64,000 nucleotides of DNA from Calditrichota bacterium (lineage in GTDB: Bacteria > Calditrichota > Calditrichia > Calditrichales > J004). The stretch spans positions 434,001 through 498,000 of the forward strand of contig JABFGF010000003.1 in the NCBI GenBank assembly GCA_013112635.1. The letters run 5' to 3'. Positions 24,136-34,616 of this stretch are shown one piece after another (positions within the stretch are counted from its first letter, which is position 1; every line of letters starts with the position of its first letter). The position numbers were made by a program, and so were the translations under genes. The notes below the pieces were generated by a model. That model did no database searches, was not told the origin of the DNA, and was given only the letters and a program-made list of their open reading frames with translations.

Positions 24136-27100
24136 ATGGATGCAATAAAATCTAAAATTTTCTCTATCTCAGGATTTCAAAAGTTAGCCTCATCCCTAAA
24201 ATCTTCTTTTATTCATTTAAAAAATGTACAAGGATCGTTTGGTGCTTTTGTCAATGAGTTTGTCGCCAAGGAATCTGGGGCGCCGTTGCTTTATATTGCA
24301 AATTCGCTGGAATCTGCAGAAAAAATGCACGATGACCTGGAGTTTTTAAAAGCACACGATAAACTTGCTTTTCTCCCGGGATTGTTTCTTGAACCGTATG
24401 AAACTTCCAATCCAAGACCGGAGCTGGTTAGCATGCGTCTGGAAGCAATGCAGGTTTTTTTGGAGGCTGATCAGTGGATTGCAGTTTGCACTTATGAATC
24501 GCTTCTTGAAAAACTGCCGTTGCCCGAAACTTTTGTCGATAACCAGGTTTATACAAAAATAGGTTTAACGCTCGCATTTGACGATCTTATTTCTCAGCTT
24601 GATACAGCCGGTTTTGAACGTGTAGACATTGTTGAACAGGTCGGTGAGTTTAGCGTACGAGGTGGCATAATCGATATTTTTGCCTGGAATAATGAAGAGC
24701 CTGTTCGTCTGGAATATTTTGGTAATGTGATCGAATCGATCCGCACATTTGATGTAATAACACAACGCACTACCGGCAATATTGAGGAATTTGCCATCCT
24801 GCCGCATTTGACCGAACACAACGCAGATGTTTTTTTACACGATTTATTGCCTCAAAATACAACACTCTTTTTTGAAGACTCGGATCAATTTTATGAACTG
24901 GTACGTCGCTTTTATGATCAGGCTGTTCATACTTTTGAACAGGATGAATCACTAAAACTAACTTTTGAAGAACCAGGAAAAATGTACTGCACTCCGGAGT
25001 TTTTGCAGGAGAAGCTCAATACTTTTAAGCAGCTTAATACAAACCTTGTTGCCAATGATTCATTCAAAAAGGTTGATTTTAAAACTGGAGCCCACCCCGA
25101 TTTTAATGGTTCTATAAAGCTGTTTCTGGAGTACCTGACCAAAAAAGTTGAATTACAAAATGGCCGGCAATTTATTATCCAATCCCACAGTGTGGAACAG
25201 GCCAACCGCCTGCAGGAGATTATCGAAGAAGAGGATATTGTCCTCAATGCAAAATATGCTGTTGGTACATTGCATGGTGGTTTTGTTCTGGATGAGCTCG
25301 ATTTTGAAATATTGACCGATCATGAAATTTTTAAAAGATTTAAGCGTCACAAGGCTTATCGCAGTTTCAAAAGCGGGGCATATCTCAGGCAGCTTGGCGG
25401 GTTAAGTCTGTATGATTATGTGGTGCATATTGATTATGGTATTGGCCAGTATATGGGTCTGGATGTCATCAATTATGGCACTGTTAAAAAAGAGTGTCTC
25501 AAAATTGTTTACCGCGATGGGGACAATTTGTTTGTAACGGTTGACCGTTTAAATCGAGTACAAAAGTTTAGCACAGAAGAAGGTGGAACACCAAAGTTAA
25601 GCAAACTTGGTACTGCCGAATGGGAACGCACAAAAACAAAAACCAAAGAATCGCTTAAAAAGGTTGCAGCGGAGCTGATCCAAATTTATGCCGGGCGTAA
25701 AGCACAAAGTGGGTTTAGCTTTGAAGAAGACAATCATTGGCAAAAAGAGCTGGAAGCTTCATTTGAGTTTGAAGAGACAGAAGATCAAATCACATCAATC
25801 CAGGCTGTAAAAAAAGATATGGAAGATGTTGAACCAATGGATCGCCTATTATGCGGCGATGTTGGTTTTGGCAAAACGGAAGTTGCTTTGCGTGCTGCTT
25901 TTAAAGCGGTAATGGCCGGCAAACAAGTAGCCATTCTTGTCCCGACAACCATCCTGGCTTTTCAACATTTTGAGACTTTTAAAAAACGTGTTACTGCCTT
26001 TCCCGTAAAAGTGGAAATGTTAAACCGCTTTCGAAGCGCCAAACAACAACGCCTTATTTTGGAAGGGCTTGCAGCAGGCCGCGTTGATATAATTATTGCT
26101 ACGCACAGGCTTCTTTCCAATGACATTCAATTTAAGGATCTTGGCCTTTTGGTTGTGGATGAAGAGCAGCGTTTCGGGGTTAAGCATAAAGAAAAATTAA
26201 AAAAGTACCGTCTTTCGGTGGATATACTCTCAATGACCGCCACACCAATCCCGCGTACATTGCATATGGCTTTAATGGGAGCACGAGATTTTTCTCAAAT
26301 TGAAACGCCGCCTCGAAACCGAATTCCGGTACATACGGAAATTATTCAATGGAATGATGCAAAAATTCATCATGTTATAAAACGCGAAATGCAACGAGGT
26401 GGACAAATATATTTTGTGCATAATCGTGTTGAATCGATTTTAGCCATAAAAGAGGCTATAGCTGAAATTGTGCCTGAGGCAAAAATTGCTGTCGGCCATG
26501 GCCAACTGCCTGAGAAACAATTGGAAAAAGTGATGCTCGACTTTATGCATCAGAAATACGATATCCTCGTGGCAACAATGATAATTGAAAATGGCCTGGA
26601 TATCCCAAATGTTAATACAATTTTAATAAACCGCGCTGATAAATTCGGGCTTTCCCAGTTATATCAACTGCGTGGTCGGGTTGGCCGATCCGATAAACAG
26701 GCCTATGCTTATCTCGTGGTTCCGGGTATGGATAAAATTACTGAACTTTCTCGTAAACGGCTGCGTACAATCCAGGATTTTACAGAGCTTGGCTCAGGAT
26801 ATAAAGTTGCTTTGCGTGATTTGGAAATACGCGGAGCAGGGAATTTACTCGGCAAACAGCAAAGTGGATTTGTACAAACTGTTGGTTTTGATTTGTATTG
26901 TAAAATATTAGACGAAGCTGTTGCTGAATTACGAAAAGGGCTTGATACGGTTGCGGAAGATACAATTGATTTATCGGAAAAAACATTTACTGATCCAAAG
27001 CTGGACTTAGATTTTGACCTGCTCATTCCTGAAAATTACATCCACAATGAACTGGAAAGGGTTTCTATTTATCATCGACTGGTGAATTTCAGGGAAGTAG

Positions 27101-27444
27101 ATTCGGTAGATCAGATGCGTTTGGAGTTGCGTGACAGGTTTGGAGAGTTGCCAGATGAAGTAGGTGCTTTTTTAGAAGCGATAAAGTTAAAAGTTCTTGC
27201 CGGATATATGTATGCAAAGCGTTTGATTCTGAACGGTCCTAAATTAAAAATAATATTTGCTGATCAAGCCCAGGAAGATGATCGCTTTTTTAATGAAACC
27301 ATCCCTGAAATTATGAATCATAAATTGACTAAAGTGAATTTTCTAAACCAGAAAGATCTTGGCGTTCAAATGATGTTAGAAGGAAAAGGGCCAAAAGACC
27401 GTTTAGAGTTCGCGAAAAAAGTATTGCAAAACATCGTCAAATGA
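24136..27444 (+). CDS. mfd: Transcription-repair coupling factor
   Basis: Mfd removes stalled RNA polymerase and recruits UvrA. The 1,102-residue protein shows, in order, a UvrB-like N-terminal part ([27 protein letters not shown]), the CarD-like RNA-polymerase interaction domain ([19 protein letters not shown] near residue 420), RecG-like helicase motifs ([16 protein letters not shown] near 574, VVDEEQRFG near 672, and [14 protein letters not shown] near 848), and the TRCF C-terminal domain from about residue 950. It is complete and somewhat shorter than E. coli Mfd (about 1,150). Confidence 0.95.
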   Translation: MDAIKSKIFSISGFQKLASSLKSSFIHLKNVQGSFGAFVNEFVAKESGAPLLYIANSLESAEKMHDDLEFLKAHDKLAFLPGLFLEPYETSNPRPELVSMRLEAMQVFLEADQWIAVCTYESLLEKLPLPETFVDNQVYTKIGLTLAFDDLISQLDTAGFERVDIVEQVGEFSVRGGIIDIFAWNNEEPVRLEYFGNVIESIRTFDVITQRTTGNIEEFAILPHLTEHNADVFLHDLLPQNTTLFFEDSDQFYELVRRFYDQAVHTFEQDESLKLTFEEPGKMYCTPEFLQEKLNTFKQLNTNLVANDSFKKVDFKTGAHPDFNGSIKLFLEYLTKKVELQNGRQFIIQSHSVEQANRLQEIIEEEDIVLNAKYAVGTLHGGFVLDELDFEILTDHEIFKRFKRHKAYRSFKSGAYLRQLGGLSLYDYVVHIDYGIGQYMGLDVINYGTVKKECLKIVYRDGDNLFVTVDRLNRVQKFSTEEGGTPKLSKLGTAEWERTKTKTKESLKKVAAELIQIYAGRKAQSGFSFEEDNHWQKELEASFEFEETEDQITSIQAVKKDMEDVEPMDRLLCGDVGFGKTEVALRAAFKAVMAGKQVAILVPTTILAFQHFETFKKRVTAFPVKVEMLNRFRSAKQQRLILEGLAAGRVDIIIATHRLLSNDIQFKDLGLLVVDEEQRFGVKHKEKLKKYRLSVDILSMTATPIPRTLHMALMGARDFSQIETPPRNRIPVHTEIIQWNDAKIHHVIKREMQRGGQIYFVHNRVESILAIKEAIAEIVPEAKIAVGHGQLPEKQLEKVMLDFMHQKYDILVATMIIENGLDIPNVNTILINRADKFGLSQLYQLRGRVGRSDKQAYAYLVVPGMDKITELSRKRLRTIQDFTELGSGYKVALRDLEIRGAGNLLGKQQSGFVQTVGFDLYCKILDEAVAELRKGLDTVAEDTIDLSEKTFTDPKLDLDFDLLIPENYIHNELERVSIYHRLVNFREVDSVDQMRLELRDRFGELPDEVGAFLEAIKLKVLAGYMYAKRLILNGPKLKIIFADQAQEDDRFFNETIPEIMNHKLTKVNFLNQKDLGVQMMLEGKGPKDRLEFAKKVLQNIVK

Positions 27445-27450
27445 TGCTAT

Positions 27451-27489
27451 GTTTAGTGTTCTTAAAAATTGAACATTAAACCGGTTTTT
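27451..27489 (+). terminator. Hairpin after mfd
   Basis: GTTTAGTGTTC (27451-27461) and GAACATTAAAC (27471-27481) form an 11-bp stem with one G-T pair, followed by CGG and five T residues. It would separate mfd from the parvulin operon. Confidence 0.5.
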
Positions 27490-27529
27490 AAATTAAATCC
27501 AAAATTTTGTTATTAAGGTCCGTGATAAA

Positions 27530-29230
27530 ATGCGCTTTATTATACTTTTTATTGGTTTAGCAGTTTTTGCAAGTTGCGGTTGGGATTCAAATACGATCGC
27601 CAAAGTCGGTGATTTTAAAATTACTAAAGAAGACTATAATTATTTTTTAGTAAAAAGATATGGTAAAAAAGATTCTTATAAAAGTGTCCCGAAACTTGAA
27701 AAAGACGCTATTATCGATCAAATGGTTATCCGTAAATTAAAACTAAATTTGGCATATGACAGAGGTATGGATAAAAATGAAAAAATAATCGCAGATTTTA
27801 ATAAACGTAAAGGCCAAATGGTTGCGAATCTATATTTTGAACGAACCATAATTGATAATCTTTTTTCTGAAGAAAGGCTTCATCGAGAATTTGAAATGAA
27901 AAAAACTGAGATCAAGGCAAGTCATGTGTTGATCAGTTATAAAAATGCTCCAAGAAGTATGAATAACAGGACAAAAGAAGAAGCGTTTGAGTTGGCCACC
28001 GAAATTAGTACCCGATTACGAAAAGGCGAATTCCCTATTGGTCAACTTGCCGTCATGCATTCGGACGATCAAAACGTTAAAGATAACCAGGGAAATCTGG
28101 ATTACTTTGAATGGGGTACAATGGTTGAGCCTTTTCAGGAAGCTGCTTATAAAATGGAAGTTGGTACAATTTCCGATCCGGTTTTATCTATCTTCGGTTA
28201 TCACGTTATCCAGGTTTTTGATAAAAGAAAGAACCTGAAATATAGCGAAGACAATTATGAAAACTCTAAAGAAAATATCAAAAGAAGCCTTTACCGCACA
28301 TATAAAGATTCCTCACGAGTACTTTGGAGTAAGCATTTGTCAAAGTTAAAAGAGGAATCGAACTTTAAATATTTTAGTCAAAATATTAAGATGTTAGCAG
28401 CTGCAAATAAAGATCGCAAAGAAAACAATCAGTTAAAAAGCGAAAACTTTAAAGATGAAGAGAAAAAGCTAAAATTGGTTGAATGGGATAACGGTACGTT
28501 CTTATTTGAAGATTTATTAAATACCTATAGCACTCAGCTGGGCCGTTTTGCTTCTATTATAAGTGACAGTGCAAAAATGCATAACGACATTGAGAAATTT
28601 TCCAGTCATCAATTTGTTGTTTCTGTTGGTGAAGCTGCTGAACTTCACAAAGAAAATGATATAGCAACTCAGCTTTCAAATTTTCTTGAATTCAACATGA
28701 TAAAAAGCCTGGAAAATACAGAAGTTAAGGATAAGGTTTCGATTAATGATGAGGATTTAATAAAGTATTATGAGAAAAATCGGAGTGAATTTGTAATCCC
28801 GGAAAAGATCGAAATATGGGAAATTTATATTTCAGATCAGGATAAAGCCAATGGAGTTGCCCTCGCTTTGAAAGAAGGTCGTAGTGATTTTAAAAAGACA
28901 GCTGAAAGACATTCCGAAGATGGGTTTTATCGTAAGAAAGGCGGTTATCTTGGTTTTAAAAGTTTCAATGGACGTGGGAATGTTTCAAAGGAGGCTTTTA
29001 AAATTGGTGAAAACAGTATTGGCGGCCCGGTAAAATACAGAAGAGGTTGGGCCGTTTTTAAAACCGGAAAAAAACAACCCGAAAGTTTACGCGATTTTGA
29101 ATCATCAAGAGCCCAGATTGAACATAAAGTTAAAAATATGAAAACACGTGAAAGGCAAGAGGCCTGGGAAAAAGAAATGCGAAAGCTTTACACTGTTGAA
29201 ATTAAAGAAGATATTATCGCAGAAATGTAA
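27530..29230 (+). CDS. Peptidyl-prolyl isomerase lipoprotein with two parvulin domains
   Basis: The 566-residue protein begins with a lipoprotein signal (IILFIGLAVFASCGWDS, cysteine at residue 16). A first parvulin domain covers about residues 125-235 (IKASHVLISYKNAP to GYHVIQVFDKR), and a second, more divergent one about 405-515 (IEIWEIYISDQDK, KKGGYLGFKSF, RGWAVFKTGKK). It should act as a periplasmic folding factor attached to a membrane. It is the first of three consecutive SurA/PpiC-type genes on the plus strand and ends 3 bp before the next one. Confidence 0.85.
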   Translation: MRFIILFIGLAVFASCGWDSNTIAKVGDFKITKEDYNYFLVKRYGKKDSYKSVPKLEKDAIIDQMVIRKLKLNLAYDRGMDKNEKIIADFNKRKGQMVANLYFERTIIDNLFSEERLHREFEMKKTEIKASHVLISYKNAPRSMNNRTKEEAFELATEISTRLRKGEFPIGQLAVMHSDDQNVKDNQGNLDYFEWGTMVEPFQEAAYKMEVGTISDPVLSIFGYHVIQVFDKRKNLKYSEDNYENSKENIKRSLYRTYKDSSRVLWSKHLSKLKEESNFKYFSQNIKMLAAANKDRKENNQLKSENFKDEEKKLKLVEWDNGTFLFEDLLNTYSTQLGRFASIISDSAKMHNDIEKFSSHQFVVSVGEAAELHKENDIATQLSNFLEFNMIKSLENTEVKDKVSINDEDLIKYYEKNRSEFVIPEKIEIWEIYISDQDKANGVALALKEGRSDFKKTAERHSEDGFYRKKGGYLGFKSFNGRGNVSKEAFKIGENSIGGPVKYRRGWAVFKTGKKQPESLRDFESSRAQIEHKVKNMKTRERQEAWEKEMRKLYTVEIKEDIIAEM

Positions 29231-29233
29231 ATC

Positions 29234-30064
29234 ATGAAATTAAAATTATTTATTTTTTCACTAACTCTGGCAGCTCTTTTATCCGGGTGTAACCAAAGTA
29301 GTGACCTGCCCGCAGATTTGATTGCACAAGTTAACGATTCTTATTTAAAAAAAAATAATGTGAATCAAAGTGTACCTGCAGGTTTACCAGATGACACAAA
29401 ATTATCGATGAAGAAGATGATAATTAAGAAATGGGTAGAAGATGAAATTATTTATCAGTCTGCTGTTAAAGAGGGAATTCAATATAGTGATGAAGAACTT
29501 TTTCAGATTGAAAATTATAAGAAATCTCTTTTAGTTGAAAGGTTTCTAAATAATAAACTGAATAAAAATTTCAGGGTGTCCCAGAAGGAAATTGAGGATA
29601 ATTATGCCGATAACATAAAGGAGTTTATCCGTGAGCAGGATGAAGCGCACATTATCCATTTATTAATTGAAAACAGGGACAATGCCATTTTTAATGAAAT
29701 AAAAGAATCAGAGGATCTTAATGTAATTATAAAAAAATATTATTTTGATACACGATCAACTTACGAAAGCCCCAATGGTGATCTGGGGTATGTTGTCATT
29801 TCGTCACTTCCGGATTATTTACAAAAAACAGTTAAGAATTTAAAAACCGGTGCAATATCAAAATATGTAAAATCTGATTTTGGATATCATTTTGTTCAAC
29901 TTTTAGATAACCAAAAAAAGGGAACACAAAGGGATATCGAGTTGGTTAAAGATGAAATCGTACGTCGTTTAAAATGGCAGAAGCGCGAACAAGAATATGT
30001 ACGTTTAATGGATGAATTAAAAGAGAAGTATCAGGTACAAACATACTTGAGTAAAGTTCAGTAA
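29234..30064 (+). CDS. SurA/PpiC-like lipoprotein, short form
   Basis: The 276-residue protein has a lipobox (LAALLSGCNQSS, cysteine at 19). The N-terminal helices resemble the SurA chaperone part, and the C-terminal half has a parvulin-like domain (AHIIHLLIENRDN, NGDLGYVVISSLPDYL, SDFGYHFVQLLD). Some parvulin residues appear weak, so it may be more chaperone than isomerase. It sits between a larger parvulin gene and surA, with 3-bp and 14-bp gaps, in one probable operon for outer-membrane or secreted protein folding. Confidence 0.8.
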   Translation: MKLKLFIFSLTLAALLSGCNQSSDLPADLIAQVNDSYLKKNNVNQSVPAGLPDDTKLSMKKMIIKKWVEDEIIYQSAVKEGIQYSDEELFQIENYKKSLLVERFLNNKLNKNFRVSQKEIEDNYADNIKEFIREQDEAHIIHLLIENRDNAIFNEIKESEDLNVIIKKYYFDTRSTYESPNGDLGYVVISSLPDYLQKTVKNLKTGAISKYVKSDFGYHFVQLLDNQKKGTQRDIELVKDEIVRRLKWQKREQEYVRLMDELKEKYQVQTYLSKVQ

Positions 30065-30078
30065 ATAAGGGAAATTTA

Positions 30079-31362
30079 ATGCAAAAATTTATAAAAACTG
30101 TTTTTATTGGTCTGGTCATGATTTCAATTTCAACAGCTCAAAATCTTGTTGATGGGATTGCGGTTGTAGTTGGCAAAGAAATTGTTCTGCGTTCAGAAAT
30201 TGAAAACCAGGTTAGGAACTATCTTGTCCAAAATAAAATAAATGCGCAAAGCCAACCTGCACTTGTTGTTCAGGTTCGTAACAAGGTTGTTGAGACTATG
30301 ATTGAGCAAAAACTGATGCTGGCTCAGGCAGAAATTGATACTATTACAGTAGACCCGGAATTGGTTGAGCAACGTGTTGACCAAAGAATTCGATATTTGA
30401 TTGACCGGGTTGGATCTGAAGATCAATTGGAAAAAACATTTCAGGCATCTATGAAAAAGATCCGTAAAGATACACGTAAAATTTTAGGGGAGCAGCTGCT
30501 TGTAGAACAAGTTCGGCAGCAACGCTTCAGTACCATAAAAATATCGCGCAGAGAAGTGGAGGAATTTTATAAACAATATGAAGACAGTTTACCACAAATA
30601 AAAGAAAGCGTTACAATTAGCCATATCCTTAAAATTGTTTCAGCTTCGGGAGATGCCAAAGAAGTGGCATTTAATAAGATCTCGGATATAAAAACTCAGT
30701 TAGATAACGGCGCAAGTTTTGAGCAATTAGCAGGACTTCATTCGCAGGATCCAGCATCAAGTAAACGTGGTGGTGATTTGGGGCATATTAGCCGCGGGGA
30801 TTTTGTTAAAGAATATGAAACAGTTGCATTTTCACTAAACGACGGAGAGACCTCTGATATTGTTGAAACACAGTTTGGTTTTCATATTATTAAAATGGTT
30901 GAGCGTTTAGGCGAAAAGGTACATACAAAACATATCCTTATTATGGTGCAACCAAACGAAGATGATGAAGGCCGGGTAATTACCGAACTAAATGCTATAA
31001 AGAAACAAGCTGATGACGGAAAGGATTTCGCTGAATTAGCTGGGCAGTATTCTGATGATGAAAATGTTGTTAAAGATGGTGGCACCCTTGGCACCTTTGA
31101 AACAGACCAATTAATTGTGCCGCAGTTCAAAACAATAGTTAAACAACTCCAGGTCGGAGAAGTGAGCAGTCCGTTTAAAACAGATTTTGGCTATCATATA
31201 GTTAAGCTGGAAAAGCGCCAGGCAGCCAGAACTGTTTCTTTAGTGGATGATTGGCAAAAAATTGAAGAATTGGCCCAAAATTTCAAAATTGAACGTGAAT
31301 ATCGAAAATGGATTTCAGAGTTAAAAGAACAGGTTCCCATTGATGTAAAAAGCCAGTCGTAA
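30079..31362 (+). CDS. surA: Periplasmic chaperone/peptidyl-prolyl isomerase SurA
   Basis: The 427-residue protein has a signal peptide (FIGLVMISISTAQ), an N-terminal SurA chaperone domain (VDGIAVVVGKEIVLRSEIE, VVETMIEQKLML) and two parvulin domains (SHILKIV to FGFHIIKMVE, and KHILIMV to FGYHIVKLEK). This order is that of E. coli SurA, which escorts outer-membrane proteins through the periplasm. It is the last gene of a three-gene operon and is followed by a strong terminator. The giant secreted protein and PorV-like barrel downstream would be plausible clients. Confidence 0.9.
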   Translation: MQKFIKTVFIGLVMISISTAQNLVDGIAVVVGKEIVLRSEIENQVRNYLVQNKINAQSQPALVVQVRNKVVETMIEQKLMLAQAEIDTITVDPELVEQRVDQRIRYLIDRVGSEDQLEKTFQASMKKIRKDTRKILGEQLLVEQVRQQRFSTIKISRREVEEFYKQYEDSLPQIKESVTISHILKIVSASGDAKEVAFNKISDIKTQLDNGASFEQLAGLHSQDPASSKRGGDLGHISRGDFVKEYETVAFSLNDGETSDIVETQFGFHIIKMVERLGEKVHTKHILIMVQPNEDDEGRVITELNAIKKQADDGKDFAELAGQYSDDENVVKDGGTLGTFETDQLIVPQFKTIVKQLQVGEVSSPFKTDFGYHIVKLEKRQAARTVSLVDDWQKIEELAQNFKIEREYRKWISELKEQVPIDVKSQS

Positions 31363-31370
31363 ACATTTTT

Positions 31371-31413
31371 GAAGTAAGGTGTAATTCTAATATTGCCCTT
31401 ACTTCTTTTTTTT
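31371..31413 (+). terminator. Intrinsic terminator after surA
   Basis: GAAGTAAGG (31371-31379) and CCTTACTTC (31397-31405) form a perfect 9-bp stem, followed by eight T residues. The stop of surA is 8 bases upstream. Confidence 0.8.
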
Positions 31414-31612
31414 AAGCTTAATATACCTTCCTAAAACAATATTTTATACCACTTTACTGTAAACTTTTTAAATTTAAAATTAAATTTTTATACAAAATGA
31501 TGCGAAAATGCCCCTGTTGTATAATTTTGTTTTGTACACGCACAACCAATTTATCAAGTATTTTTTTCTATTGATTTCCTTTTAATTTTTATAAGGCTAC
31601 TGTATCCGGATT

Positions 31613-33241
31613 ATGAACGAATTTGTTAATAAAGTATTCAGCAGATATAATTCCCTTAGCAGGGATAAAAGCCTTTTTTTGCTAAATGAAGCACAGGTTT
31701 TAGTTTCAGAAGCGAGGTCAAACCGCAGCAATGGTTCAAATAAATCTTTCCATCAAAAGTTTTTAATATTTTTAGAAAGCTTTATACGGGCTACACGTTC
31801 TGTTAACGAAGTTTATTATCATGTACGAGATGAAGGTAAAAGTTGGATTAAATTAACAGATAACACAAAAGTTACATTGCCTAATTATGATCAAATATGT
31901 AAAACCAATGATGAAAATGAATGCTTTGTGATTGAAGAAAATGCATTTGGTTTGGACAGTTTGATTCATAGCAGATTGAATGGACATCAAAATCCTGCGA
32001 TAAGTTTTGAGCTTTTTGGATATTGTGATTATCTGGTTGTATTTAACCGCAAGGCAGCGCGGTCTCAAAAAAGTGTTAAGACTTTGGAAACCACCATTAG
32101 TCAAATCAAACAAATAAACAGCGATTTTCTTAACTCTGATAATAGCAAAGCAACTGTGGAACAATTAGAACAGGCGCTTTTATTAAAAGACAGGGATTTA
32201 ATTGTAACAGAAAAAAATCTAAAACGCCGTGTTTACGAAATCCACAACCTGTTGGAAATAAGTAATGAGCTTTATTCCATATTAAACTTGAAACAACTAA
32301 TTAATTCCGCCCTGCTAATTATTGTGGGGCAAGTTGGCTGCCAAAAAGCTTTTGCATTTTTATATGATTCAAACCATCGCAAATATTCCAAACGGTTTAC
32401 AAAGGGTTTGGGGCAAATGGAATTAAGTGAACTGGAAATTCAGGTAGATCATCCACTGGTAGGTTATTTTGAAAAATCATATAAGCCAGTTTTGGTTGAG
32501 GATTTAAAGAAAGAAGAAAAATTAAAGAAGGAATGTGAAAAACTTTTAGCAAACAAAATTGAACTGATCGCACCAATAGTTTATGGAGACAGGGTTCAGG
32601 GATTTGTTGGCTGTGGAGCTTTATTATCAGACCAAAAGTTTAGTAAAAACGAAATGGATCTGCTTAATATTCTAATAAATATTATTTCGATTTCTGTCTC
32701 AAATGCTCAAACATACGAAGATGTAAAAAATCTTTCCTTAACAGATGCAATGACTAACTTAAACAACTACCGGTATTTTGAAGACAGGCTGAAAGAGGAA
32801 ATAAATCGTGGACGCAGGAATAATACTCCCGTTTCCCTGATCATGATCGATATTGATCACTTTAAAAATTATAACGACACACTCGGTCATCAGGCAGGTG
32901 ATGAAGCATTGCGTAACCTGGGTTGGATTTTAAAAAATGCTGTGCGTGACGAAGATATTGTAAACAGGTATGGTGGTGAAGAATTTTGCATAATTTTACC
33001 TGGAATAGAAAAAGACATCATTCAGGTTTTGGGTGAAAGGTTGCGTGTTAAAATTGAAGAATATCCATTTTATAAAGAAAATGTACAACCTGGAGGCAGA
33101 ATCACCGTAAGCCTTGGGGGATCCTGTTTCTCAAAAGATGCTGATAACTTTGAGGATCTTGTATTTAAAGCAGACCAGGCATTATATAAATCTAAAAATG
33201 CTGGTCGTAATATGTTAACGGTATATAGTGAAGATATGTGA
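31613..33241 (+). CDS. GAF-GGDEF diguanylate cyclase
   Basis: The 542-residue protein makes cyclic di-GMP. The N-terminal 200 residues match no domain I recognise; a GAF domain follows (about 225-365, EISNELYSILNLKQLINSAL, IVGQVGCQKAFAFLY), and a GGDEF domain covers 375-540. The active site is G-G-E-E-F near residue 455, and R-D-E-D lies exactly five residues before it, the RxxD inhibitory site for product feedback. There is no transmembrane helix. It is upstream of a TPR protein and a HD-GYP-like enzyme on the same strand. Confidence 0.92.
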   Translation: MNEFVNKVFSRYNSLSRDKSLFLLNEAQVLVSEARSNRSNGSNKSFHQKFLIFLESFIRATRSVNEVYYHVRDEGKSWIKLTDNTKVTLPNYDQICKTNDENECFVIEENAFGLDSLIHSRLNGHQNPAISFELFGYCDYLVVFNRKAARSQKSVKTLETTISQIKQINSDFLNSDNSKATVEQLEQALLLKDRDLIVTEKNLKRRVYEIHNLLEISNELYSILNLKQLINSALLIIVGQVGCQKAFAFLYDSNHRKYSKRFTKGLGQMELSELEIQVDHPLVGYFEKSYKPVLVEDLKKEEKLKKECEKLLANKIELIAPIVYGDRVQGFVGCGALLSDQKFSKNEMDLLNILINIISISVSNAQTYEDVKNLSLTDAMTNLNNYRYFEDRLKEEINRGRRNNTPVSLIMIDIDHFKNYNDTLGHQAGDEALRNLGWILKNAVRDEDIVNRYGGEEFCIILPGIEKDIIQVLGERLRVKIEEYPFYKENVQPGGRITVSLGGSCFSKDADNFEDLVFKADQALYKSKNAGRNMLTVYSEDM

Positions 33242-33464
33242 TTGAATTTTTACTCCCCAGCCTGTATATTGAATTTCTTCCAAATCAAAGTCATTTTGGG
33301 CTCTTCACTTTAACGGATTAAAATTGAGAATAAGGAAATAAATTTTGTGTTGAGTAATGTTGGTTGTTTTACGCATATTATAACTTTATTTATTATTTAG
33401 ACCTTATTTATCAACAGCTAATATTTCTGTTTTTATGTTTAAACCTATTGAGAGAGAATGCTAA

Positions 33465-34613
33465 ATGTCCGATATCGGCTATAATGATAATGTCCAGGTT
33501 TACGGCCGCAAATTTCATGTTCAAACGGCTACTCAAAGTTCTAAAGGGATGGCCAGTTGTGAAGTGTTTGAAGCAGGTCGTGTAATAAACAAAAACTATA
33601 TCAGTTTTGAGCGGCGTGGTCAATCCGATGAAGAGCAAATGGAAAACCGCATCCGCAAGATTGTTGAAAACATGCATCAGGAAACCTTGTCAGAAATTGA
33701 ACTGATGTTTGCCATTGCAAAAAAAATCAAGAGTCTTGGTCATGCCCCATCCCATGTAAAAATGGGTCTGCTTTTTGTAAAAAATAACCTTATGCAAGAT
33801 GCTGTTAACGAGTTTAAAACAGCTATTGAAATTAATCCAAAACAAATCGATGCTTATAATAATCTTGGCCTGGCCCATATAAAAGCCAAGGATTATGCTG
33901 AAAGTGTAAAAGTTTTTGAACGGGCGCTGCTAATGCAACCCGGATATGCCGATGTGCATCACAATTTGGGGATGGCTTACTTTCATGAAAAGCAACATCA
34001 TAAAGGTCTTGAGCACATTCAAAAAGCTCTGCGTATAAATCCGGAATACCAGATTGCCCGCTATAACCAGGCAATGATTTATATGGATAGTATTTTAAGT
34101 GACCGTAAAGATAAGAAATTACCACCGGCCACAATTCGGGTTGAGCGAGCGATTCAACAATTGCAGGTTTTAGTTGATGCAGGTTTGGATGGAGCCTTGG
34201 AAACACTCAATAAAGTTAAGAAGGCATTGATCGCCAAAGATTTTAATAATTCAATAAAAATTTTGGAAAGTGCCCGGGAAAAATTATTTCCGGATGAAAT
34301 TCACAGTATTATCGGGATAAATTTTTATCTGCGTTTTATGTATGGAGGCAAAAACCTTACAAAACGCTCATTGAAAAAGTTTGAACAGGATTTGATCAAT
34401 TCTATTGAGTCTAATGATGAGTATGCCGACCTTTGGAATAACCTGGGAATTGTTCATCTTATCCAATGCAGGAATTTGTTTTTAAAGGCACTGGGTGAAT
34501 TTAATAAAGCCCTGGAAATAAATCCCAAGTTTGAAAAAGCCCTTAAAAACAAAAAACTTGTTGAAAATGATGGAAAAGAGTTTTTAATCCTGTTACGTGC
34601 AATTTTGAAATAA
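33465..34613 (+). CDS. TPR protein with an N-terminal YHVQT-type domain
   Basis: The 382-residue protein opens with a small domain of about 65 residues (VYGRKFHVQTATQSSKGMAS, CEVFEAGRVINKNYISFERR) that resembles short conserved hypothetical proteins of unknown function, followed by a helical stretch and TPRs (AYNNLGLAHIKAKDYAESVK, VHHNLGMAYFHEKQHHKGLE). No signal peptide is present. It sits between the cyclase and the phosphodiesterase and ends 3 bp before the latter, so it is a candidate scaffold or effector of that signalling unit. The role is inferred from location. Confidence 0.8.
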   Translation: MSDIGYNDNVQVYGRKFHVQTATQSSKGMASCEVFEAGRVINKNYISFERRGQSDEEQMENRIRKIVENMHQETLSEIELMFAIAKKIKSLGHAPSHVKMGLLFVKNNLMQDAVNEFKTAIEINPKQIDAYNNLGLAHIKAKDYAESVKVFERALLMQPGYADVHHNLGMAYFHEKQHHKGLEHIQKALRINPEYQIARYNQAMIYMDSILSDRKDKKLPPATIRVERAIQQLQVLVDAGLDGALETLNKVKKALIAKDFNNSIKILESAREKLFPDEIHSIIGINFYLRFMYGGKNLTKRSLKKFEQDLINSIESNDEYADLWNNLGIVHLIQCRNLFLKALGEFNKALEINPKFEKALKNKKLVENDGKEFLILLRAILK

Positions 34614-34616
34614 AAT

